Source: Oncomelania hupensis
Lineage: Eukaryota > Mollusca > Gastropoda > Littorinimorpha > Pomatiopsidae
Reading direction: 5' to 3'
Assembly (NCBI GenBank): GCA_036898135.1
Contig: CM072516.1
Coordinates: forward strand, 23,508,244-23,572,243
DNA length: 64,000 nt
In this document: piece after piece, positions 60,023 to 64,000 of the stretch
Layout: each line of letters begins with the position of its first letter
Numbering within the stretch: the first letter of the stretch is position 1
Position numbers and translations under genes: made by a program
Notes under the pieces: model-generated
Database searches by the model: none
What the model saw: the letters and a program-made list of their open reading frames with translations, nothing else
What the model was told of the DNA's origin: nothing

Positions 60023-62010
60023 ACTCTTTCCAAGTTCACCCTCAACGACCGGTTAAGTCCCTGATCAAACTCCGCAGTGTTACTCCAAGACTTCATCAAC
60101 AAATACGCTAATACGACTAATGCTTAAAAGAAATAGCTCTCTGACCTGAACTCTCTGTCGTCGATGATGGTTGTTGTTGGAGTTTGTAGCCAGTGTCTTG
60201 ACGATGTGTGCCCAGTCGGACTGACGCACGTGTGTATAAAGATGCGTGTCAGGGGAAATGTACAGTATCAGGGCATTGTTCTTCTTCTTCTTGTTGTTCG
60301 GGTCGTCTGGTCTGAGGTTTGCTGCTGCTGTTACACAAAGTATCGAGAATCAGTTCATATATTTCCACAACTACAGACATATAATAATTGTGCATACTTT
60401 TAGGTTCAAATAGCATGATTTTGAATGTCATAACTTTGGCCTTGAGATCAAACTGGGAATAAACTGTTCATTGTACACACCTTTCTGCAAGGTAATGTAC
60501 TTGGGGTAATCAGACAAACAATTAAATAAGATTAGACCTACTTGCGGTTCATTTCAGCTTGAAAAGTAAGGTTGGTAAAATGAACAATATCACTCTTCAT
60601 TTTTTTTTTTTGGGGGGGGGGGGGGGTTATTTTATGGGCGACTAGCATATATTTACGATTAAGAACAAAACAACACAGTAACAACACAAGATTGAAGGAT
60701 CCGTCGGCATGTAAGTTACCTGCATTTTTCTAACATAATTATTCTAAGAGCTTGTTCAAAAGTGTGATTTTGTTCAGGCGTACAATTATTTTAAAAAAAT
60801 GTAGTACTATGTTTATGGTATCCCGATCGACCCTAATTTTTTGGCCCGACCCTAAACTTTTTTTGGATCGTCTGGAAAAAAATTGAAAAAAGGAAAAAAA
60901 TCGCACCCAAACATGACTCTTTTTTTTTAAGCCGACATATCGACCTTATTTTTCCCACTATGTTACCGTAAACAGACATTATTTGTTTATGCCTTACCAT
61001 TATCGTAACTATCTATTGAACTTAATCGACTGCTTCCAATCGGGCCCGCTTTTAGAACTGCATCAATTAAATCAAATAATGGAGATGCAGGCCTGTTACT
61101 CCAAATCAGTACTCAGAAAAAAAATACACCGAAGAGTTATTTATGCTCGAAATTATCAAATAATTAAGTACATTAATTTGGGTCTACCTGGCGGTCTTCT
61201 GCCCCGTTTATCGATATGGTCCCACGCGACTTTCATTTTTGGGGGACACAGCTGTTTCTCGTCGTAAATTCGCCTCTTCCAGGTAACTGTGACCTTCTCA
61301 CGCTGTAGGACGGTGTCAGTGACCAACTCAGGCTGAGTACTGACCCCCAGCACACTGAAAGGCAGGTCCTGTCTCCGGTCTGCAACTTTCAGCAATGATG
61401 GCACCACGACGGTCAATTGCTCCGTATCCACCTACAGAGGACAACAAGAAATAGGTCTTCTGGTGATGCAAAAAGAGTCGACAGTTTCTCAAGTGTATAC
61501 AGACACATGCACGAACGCAGGTTCCACAGGGCACAAACAGAGACAGATACATAGGCTACAAGTCAATGTCACAACAAATCAAGTCAAGTCAACACATCTT
61601 TATTCACACACGACAGTGAAAAATTGGCGTTTCCATAACACAAAACAAAACAAAAACAAACAAACAACAAACCAACAACAACCACATAGGACGTATTAGC
61701 AACATACACACGTAAGCCTACTCACGCGCGCACTAACAGAAACACATACACACTCACACAATGCGCATGCACACAGCCAAACAAAGAATAGATATGTAGC
61801 GGAAAGGGAGGCGACTGATTCGGGCTTGGGAGAGAAGTTGTCTACCTTACATTTTTTGGGTAGACTAGCCTTGGGTGGCCCCTGCTGTGCAGAATCCTTT
61901 GGTGTGGCCATTGGGTTATGCAGGACAAGGTGACACGACATTTGTTCTCCCCGGCTGACCATTCGTCTTCTGCTTTTGGTGGTGAGCGGGACTACATTGT
62001 CGGCAGGCAT
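40196..62010 (-). CDS. HELZ2-like SF1 (UPF1/DNA2-type) RNA helicase, 19 exons, 1304 aa in window
   Basis: Exons in transcript order: 62010-61846, 61431-61188, 60327-60146, 59917-59778, 59659-59468, 58940-58797, 58562-58379, 57409-57174, 51371-51283, 50598-50455, 50350-50213, 49342-49194, 48790-48636, 44195-44093, 43433-43212, 42678-41860, 41743-41551, 41013-40846, 40443-40196. All junctions are GT-AG and phase-consistent; 3915 nt gives 1305 codons. Helicase landmarks: the Q-motif-like LPSNNVPQYEAI, Walker A GPPGTGKT (about residue 570), Walker B IIDECA (about 757), motif III GDHKQLRP (about 785), QYRMHPS (about 826), the motif V region SSQGGEWDYVILSTVRS, and motif VI NQVNVALTRARKG. Residues 1-530 resemble the segment that follows the RNB nuclease domain in HELZ2. 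HELZ2 proteins have helicase, RNB, helicase order, so the RNB and first helicase exons may lie beyond 62.05 kb. The family processes RNA and is linked to interferon responses in vertebrates; the role here is inferred. Confidence 0.85.
41860..42678 (-). CDS. Helicase exon 16 with an 18-residue repeat insert
   Basis: This 273-residue exon begins HPSICLFPSKMFYENML, the end of the QYRMH...FY..L block, and rejoins the core only at its end (NQLEADKV). Between them lie eight to nine repeats of about 18 residues with pattern (V/M)P-x-x-(L/I)-x3-(L/I)-x-P-(Y/F)-L. Examples are VPAELGKQLLPYLSGNKV, MPPEISRQIMPYLDKLKS, VPEPYAGMLRPFLYRDK and MPSYMGSQLKTFLADDRI. The exon stays in phase 0 at both ends, so the insert is modular. 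I do not recognise this repeat as a named domain. Confidence 0.8.
42679..43211. other. Helicase intron 15
   Basis: No repeat or gene recognised. Confidence 0.5.
43434..44092. other. Helicase intron 14
   Basis: The plus-strand frame that runs through here (43221-43679) is an antisense shadow of exon 15 plus intron sequence. Nothing else is supported. Confidence 0.5.
44442..45059. other. Part of helicase intron 13, no feature seen
   Basis: AT-rich; a CATTT..AACATTTTCAAGACT phrase is repeated in tandem at 44695-44755. Confidence 0.35.
45060..46138 (+). pseudogene. RNase-H-type LINE C-terminus with shared 3' tail
   Basis: The plus strand carries a decayed RNase H domain: WVPGHMGIRGNIAVDKAAKD is the C-terminal His-containing RNase H block. 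It is followed by a downstream segment (RKEETVLSRLHIGHTYVTHS, LLKGEEPPWCFC) typical of I/Nimb/Jockey-like LINE polyproteins. Frame breaks follow, then two related tails (CADLIEERETYFGS... and FSDLIEEREHIFNT...), suggesting a partial internal duplication. The 3' UTR ends GGTCCTGATTTGGCTCGTAA, GAGTCCGCTGGACCTAAAGC and AAT-rich sequence, the same tail as the ~560-bp SINE-like family. It sits antisense in helicase intron 13. Confidence 0.75.
46200..46915 (+). repeat. Minisatellite with CATCAACCACGCCACC-type units
   Basis: About 700 bp of degenerate ~30-bp units (CATCAACCACGCCACCATCA, TCGTCAGCAA). Several frames stay open and translate as Ser/Thr/Pro-rich or His/Gln-rich strings because the unit length is a multiple of three. 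I do not regard them as a gene. Confidence 0.8.
46912..47005 (+). mobile_element. 5' fragment of the SINE-like family
   Basis: GAGGGTGCCGGCATGGGTTT to CACTGTCGCTGTCTTTC matches the first ~90 bp of the ~560-bp element in plus orientation. The 3' portion is missing, which is unusual for TPRT-derived copies and implies a later deletion or rearrangement. Confidence 0.7.
47225..47587 (+). pseudogene. LINE 3' end, second CR1/L2-like family
   Basis: Encodes a short C-terminus (PNIATFKSNLKTHLFLKSRL) and a long 3' UTR ending GCGCTTTGAGCTGATGCCAT, AAAAGCGCTATATAAATACC and (TTA)n. The UTR differs from that of the 13.5-kb family. Confidence 0.65.
47612..48398 (+). mobile_element. Tigger/pogo-like DNA transposon, 787 bp
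   Basis: The ends are perfect inverted repeats of 18 bp (CAGTGGAACCTCCGGTAT), flanked by the TA dinucleotide (47610-47611, 48399-48400), as in the Tc1/mariner-pogo group. Sub-terminal words (CCTCTGGTATGCGACAAC, GGTATACGACTCCCTCC) repeat the TIR core. The interior has a CENP-B-type helix-turn-helix coding remnant at 47913. The element is inserted in the (TTA)n tail of the preceding LINE, so the microsatellite continues on both sides. Confidence 0.88.
47913..48146 (+). pseudogene. Tigger-like transposase N-terminus (CENP-B-type HTH)
   Basis: The frame starting at 47913 reads MALRKRNVLSMAERMKVIER, then SCLSIARSLDVGKTQIQLII, matching the N-terminal HTH of Tigger/CENP-B proteins. A frameshift near 48100 moves the continuation (ASALTDLDERV, stop, QWFDCF) to another frame. 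The DDE domain is deleted. Confidence 0.75.
48399..48480 (+). repeat. (TTA)n microsatellite
   Basis: About 26 TTA units on the 3' side of the Tigger-like element, then a (GTT)n run to 48504. Confidence 0.95.
48791..49193. other. Helicase intron 12
   Basis: No repeat or gene recognised, apart from a short GATGATGAT tract near 48815-48850. Confidence 0.5.
49863..50115. mobile_element. 253-bp MITE containing telomere-like repeats
   Basis: The imperfect ~55-bp terminal inverted repeats start GTAGAAACGACG on both ends and share GAAACTCTAC further in. The centre (49974-50028) is made of CCCTAA-type repeats with variants. It lies in helicase intron 11 (49343-50212), between two CA-rich tracts. No clear target duplication was seen. 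Confidence 0.75.
50599..51282. other. Helicase intron 9
   Basis: AT-rich with a TAAAA repeat (50796-50821) and C-rich stretches. No gene or transposon recognised. Confidence 0.5.
51441..51977 (-). pseudogene. RTE-like LINE copy 4 (3' fragment)
   Basis: The minus strand encodes the C-terminal part of the family: [73 protein letters not shown]. The 3' end carries GGATA-type repeats (51441-51460). It is 5'-truncated and abuts the SINE-like copy c. Confidence 0.85.
52001..52548 (-). mobile_element. ~560-bp SINE-like element, copy c
   Basis: Full-length match to copies a and d. The shared tail lies at 52011-52050, with an (ATTG)n-type tail at 51980-52002. The 5' end is near GCTGCCGGGGGTTTTC (minus strand). 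Confidence 0.85.
52586..53378. mobile_element. Foldback element with AT-rich palindromic arrays
   Basis: The outer ends are TATGACGGCCTACTAGCGC at the left and, inverted, TATGACGAATTAGTAGCGCC at the right. A second inner inverted pair (from TAGCGCCAAAACCTGATA at 52717, paired with the end at 53365) extends about 190 bp and includes the mirrored TCTAGCAATCCGTCTG and GATCATGTTTAATTTTCAGT blocks. Sub-terminal arrays of GATAATTGTAATTATC-like units (a near palindrome) lie at 52760-52830 and 53260-53350. The TTTTGGCGCTA word occurs five times. No coding capacity. The superfamily is unknown. Confidence 0.7.
53385..53812 (-). repeat. 16-bp minisatellite
   Basis: About 26 copies of GGACAAAAGGGAGAAT with variants (AGACAAAAGGAAGAAT, GGACAAAATGGAGAAT). 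Because 16 is not a multiple of three, all minus-strand frames read long Phe/Leu/Ser/Cys-rich strings; these are artefacts. Confidence 0.95.
54145..55854 (-). mobile_element. RTE-like LINE copy 5, with 10-bp target duplication
   Basis: The element is bounded by ATAGCGGGTT at 54135-54144 and 55855-55864. Its minus-strand 3' end is GGATAGGATAGGATAGG directly after the coding stop, and its 5' end is truncated inside the coding region. The insertion site was the (ATT)n-terminated GCTATATAAAAATCC end of an older repeat. It lies in helicase intron 8 (51372-57173). Confidence 0.9.
54156..55856 (-). CDS. RTE-like reverse transcriptase, open 566 codons, lacking motif A
   Basis: A continuous frame covering the reverse transcriptase and C-terminal domains of an RTE/BovB-like LINE. 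Landmarks: [88 protein letters not shown] (the F-A-D-D box), and the C-terminal [19 protein letters not shown] to WYGHVTRSSGLAKTILQG. Compared with the copy at 24-25 kb, the join HVFI|VYNIS removes about 20 residues in frame, including the first catalytic Asp (DFxKAFDRVWH). The protein would therefore be polymerase-dead despite its open frame. The AT of its first ATG comes from the target duplication. The endonuclease domain is missing through truncation. Confidence 0.85.
   Translation of the reverse strand: MNKNSKKAYQTVKRLTSVKQPKVSTIQSKSGICLTKEQEVWDRWTEYCSDLYNHTPNGDPSVLACPESREEEEILPILREEVEAAVQSLKKGKSAGVDNIPAELLQAGGEAMTDALTIICNKIWQSGEWPTPWTQSLVITLPKKGNLQECENYRTISLISHPSKVLLKIILNRLKPQAEQIIAEEQAGFMAGRSTTEQIFNLRIICEKYLQHQQHLYHVFIVYNISPKIIEVIKSLYDKATSAVLHNSVIGNWFRTTIGVRQGCLLSPTLFNIFLERIMSDALADHEGTVSIGGRAISNLRFADDIDGLAGEEQELEQLVQRLDTTSRAYGMEISAEKTKMMTNNTNGINTDIKVQGQSLNTVHSFKYLGAIVSDNGSRQEVLSRIAQTTAALTRLKPIWKDRTISLHSKVRLLRSLVISIFLYACEAWTLTADLQRRIQSMEMRCYRRLLCISYTQHITNVEVRQTITQAIGQHDDLLTVVKKRKLRWYGHVTRSSGLAKTILQGTVQGGRRRGRPKKRWEDNIREWTGLTLSEAMRAAEDRERWSMLVKRSSVVPLRPSGYGTG
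55880..55950 (+). repeat. (ATT)n microsatellite
   Basis: About 23 ATT units at the end of an older GCTATATAAA-type repeat tail. Confidence 0.95.
56195..56305 (-). repeat. Inverted copy of the 62-kb repeat family
   Basis: AACGATGCTTAACATCCTAT, GCGTTAAGGACGATCACCAC and ATGACCATCATCATCATATC match, in reverse orientation, the repeats at 62095-62215 and 62706-62808. Confidence 0.7.
56578..56705 (+). repeat. Decayed inverted remnant of the 16-bp minisatellite
   Basis: Units such as TCTCCATTTTGTCCATTC are the reverse complement of the 53.4-53.8-kb minisatellite units. About seven degraded copies remain. Confidence 0.7.
56706..57173. other. End of helicase intron 8
   Basis: No gene or clear transposon end. 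Small plus-strand frames here are unsupported. Confidence 0.4.
57628..57690 (-). repeat. Short fragment of the AGCTCAAGAGCTGCTC repeat
   Basis: CGACCAGCGCCTTGAGCAGC, TCTTGAGCTGGAAAGGCGC and TATATAAA form the inverted 3' end of the ~300-bp dispersed repeat, followed by AAATA repeats. Confidence 0.65.
57711..58266 (-). mobile_element. ~560-bp SINE-like element, copy d
   Basis: Best preserved copy, in helicase intron 7. The tail is at 57718-57760 and the 5' end is CCCCGTTGGGGTGCCGGGGG (minus strand). A minus-strand frame of 104 codons (57745-58059) is open, and its homologous parts are visible in copy a with a shift. It contains CVGCLYCKVTGWWRA but matches no family I know. Confidence 0.85.
59143..59231. 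repeat. Inverted repeat, ~37-bp arms
   Basis: GTCAGCAAACCCTAAATGAC...GGAAGTAA (59143-59178) pairs with TTACTTCCCTTGGTCTGG...GCAGAC (59195-59231) around a 16-nt loop. Likely a small MITE, in helicase intron 5. Confidence 0.75.
60328..61187. other. Helicase intron 2
   Basis: Contains a poly(G) run at 60611-60627 and T-rich and A-rich stretches with repeated CGACCCTAA-type phrases (60828-60856). No gene. Confidence 0.45.
61432..61845. other. Helicase intron 1
   Basis: CA-rich tracts and A-rich sequence with AAACA repeats (61640-61680). No gene or transposon end seen. Confidence 0.45.
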
Positions 62011-62050
62011 TTTATGCAGGTCGGTGGCAGCGACTTGTGTTGAAGTGTCG

Positions 62051-62860
62051 TGGCACTAGTAGCCGGCAACCCGGTTTACATATATTGAAAATAACTAGAT
62101 CCGTGGGATCTCATTTTGGATATGATGATGATGATCATTGTTGTCAGGGTGGCGACGTGGTGATCGTCCTTAACGCTAATGCAATAGGACGTTAAGCATC
62201 GTTTTCCGTCCATATATTGAAAATCCTTATTGGGAAGAGAGGGGACTATAAACTGATACAAACAAACTGCATATATATAGTAATTCTCCTCTCTGAAAAT
62301 CCTTATCGGGAAGAGAGGGGACTATAAACTAATTACATAACATAACATAACTGCATATATACATATATACGCCAGACCAGTCCTGGTCTGGTAAATATGT
62401 ATGATGAGGGCTCTTTAGCCCAATTTTATTGTCCTTAACTTTTCATAAAATATAGGACGTAAAGCCTCGTTTTTGCTTGCTTGCTGCACTAGTAGTAGTG
62501 TCTCCTCTCTGAAAATCCTTATCGGGAAGAGAGGGGACTATAAACTGATTAAAAAAAAAAACTGCACTAGTAGCCGGCAACCCGGTTTACTGCTGATGCC
62601 CATATGCTTATGTGTCCGGGGACGTTAATCTATTTTAACTAACTAACTAACTGCTGATGCAATAGGACGTTAAGCTTCGTTGTTCCTCCTCCTCCTCCCA
62701 ACCTCCAAGATCCGTAGGATCTCATCTGTGATATGATGATGATAATCATTGCTGTCAGGGTGGCGACGTGGTGATCGTCCTTAACGCTGATGCAATAGGA
62801 CGTTAAGCTTCGTTGTCCCTCCTCCCAACCTTCCGGGGACGTTAATCTACTCAACAACAA
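62051..62860 (+). repeat. Cluster of partial dispersed-repeat copies
   Basis: Modules recur in shuffled order. GCACTAGTAGCCGGCAACCC occurs at 62051 and 62562. GAAAATCCTTATCGGGAAGA occurs at about 62219, 62297 and 62511. The GATGATGAT...GTCAGGGTGGCGACGTGGTG, ATCGTCCTTAACGCT, GCAATAGGACGTTAAGC module occurs at 62118-62200 and 62730-62808. An inverted copy lies at 56.2 kb. The GCAATAGGACGTTAAGC terminus is probably the 3' end of a SINE/LINE family. Confidence 0.7.
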
Positions 62861-63217
62861 CAACTACCAACCACGCATCACCGCCTTGCAGGTCAAATAT
62901 TTCTATGTCCCTCTTACAAGCTATAAAATAAAAATAACAGCTCGGGTTGGGCCGTGTTCTCAAGGTCGTGACCACAAGACGGGAGTCAAAATATACTACT
63001 CAAAATAAAACAAGGGCCACTTGGACATATGGATCTCTCTTTAAATCAGAAACACGAATTCAATTTATTAGTTCATCATATTTTATTGCAATCATTTCTG
63101 CATCAATAACAAAAATGATTTTAGACATCAGTCACTTAAAATTCGAGTAAATTCAATTTAACTGGACATACCCCTCATTTACAAAATCAAAACTTTAGAA
63201 ACCAAAAATCTATAGAG
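62861..63217. other. No gene seen
   Basis: AT-rich sequence on the 3' side of the Tc1-like transposase. A terminal inverted repeat should lie here but could not be paired, because the other end is outside the window. Confidence 0.4.
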
Positions 63218-64000
63218 TCAGTATCGGGTGTGGCCACCGTTTGCATCAATGCAGTCTTGGCATCGTTGTCTCATGGACCGTATCAGGCTATGGAGGATGT
63301 TTCCTGTGATGGCCAACCACTCTTGCTGGAGAACTTGGGCCAGAACTTCAAGGTTAGCTCCTAAAGGGAGGTTTGCCCGTGTCTGTCGACCCAAGACATC
63401 CCACAGATGTTCTATGGGGTTCAAATCGGGTGATCGAGCCGGCCAATCCATACTTATGACGTGCTGTTGCTGCAGGAAGTCATTGACGATACACGCTCGG
63501 TGGGGTCTGGCATTATCGTCCTATAGAATGGCACCTTCCCCAATGGCCCGCAGAGCTTGGAGAACCCTAGGTTGTAGGACGTCATCCCTGTAGCCAATAC
63601 AGTTTAAGTTGCCATGAATTTGGAGCAGGGGTGTTCTGAAGTTTAATGCGAAGCCACCCCACATCATGACAGATCCACCACCAAAGCGGTCATGCTCGCG
63701 CACCGTCGCATCAGCAAAACGCTCCCGTGGACGCCTCCAAACATTCACTCGACGGTCGTTGAAAGACAAGGAGAACCGAGACTCGTCTGTAAAGAGCACC
63801 CTTGACCAATGTTGCCTACTCCACACCAAATGATGCCGAGCCCAAGCCAAACGCGCTGCACGGTGATCTGAGGTGAGCAAAAGCCGTACTGCTGGTCGTC
63901 TTGATCGCAGGTTTGCCTCGTGTAGACGATTGCGAATTGTCTGGTCGCTGACGTTAACATTGCTGGCTGCGTGAAGCTGTCTTCTGATGGTGTTTGCTGT
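63218..64000 (-). pseudogene. Tc1-like DD34E transposase, one premature stop, 5' end off window
   Basis: The minus-strand frame reads continuously from the window edge to a stop at 63218, broken once by TAG at about 63520-63525. Seen in order: ANTIRRQLHAASNVNVSDQT (second helix-turn-helix), RVLFTDESRF (first catalytic Asp), GGGSVMMWGGF, GEGAIL-stop-DDNARPH (second Asp) and SPDLNPIEHLWD (Glu). Spacing between the second Asp and the Glu is 34 residues, typical of Tc1. The stop replaces the usual Gln before DDNARPH and is a single-base change. Confidence 0.9.

Overview
The window is animal nuclear DNA, most likely from a mollusc or other lophotrochozoan. The reasons are spliced genes with GT-AG introns, a CYP2-clan P450 pair, a HELZ2-like helicase, dense di- and trinucleotide microsatellites, tRNA-derived SINEs and many non-LTR retrotransposon fragments. 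The species cannot be fixed from the sequence alone. No bacterial-style operons, rRNA genes or CRISPR arrays were seen.

Three host genes were reconstructed exon by exon, and reading phase is conserved at every junction. (1) A plus-strand CYP2-like P450 with nine exons at 18038-22143 (537 aa). (2) A minus-strand CYP2-like P450 with five exons at 35216-25373 (482 aa). Its heme-binding terminal exon lies about 7.5 kb from the preceding exon. The two P450 genes converge tail to tail. (3) A minus-strand UPF1/DNA2-type SF1 helicase most like the C-terminal half of HELZ2. It has nineteen exons from 62010 to 40196 (1304 aa in this window) and probably more exons upstream. Its helicase core is interrupted by an unusual array of about 18-residue repeats.

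From 1 to 17.9 kb there is no convincing host gene. This part holds a solo L1-ORF1-like gene, LINE tails, two THAP/P450-free repeat islands, telomere-like repeats, several large palindromes or foldbacks, a perfect 336-bp tandem duplication and long (GA/CT)n tracts. From 18 to 35 kb lies the P450 pair. The long intron of the second P450 holds a three-level nest: AGGTCA-rich repeat, then an RTE-like LINE copy, then a 1.87-kb TIR transposon with 9-bp target duplications. The same intron holds a 2.34-kb P-element-like transposon with a THAP exon, perfect 33-bp TIRs and 7-bp target duplications. From 40 to 62 kb the helicase introns hold an RNase-H-type LINE tail, a Tigger/pogo-like element, a telomere-repeat MITE, a foldback with AT-rich palindromic arrays, a 16-bp minisatellite and an RTE copy with an open 566-codon frame. 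The right edge is a Tc1-like transposase with one premature stop.

Two themes link the repeats. First, five fragments of one RTE-like family all end in GGATA repeats. Second, a ~560-bp SINE-like family shares its 3' tail with the RNase-H LINE at 45-46 kb, suggesting that this LINE mobilises it.
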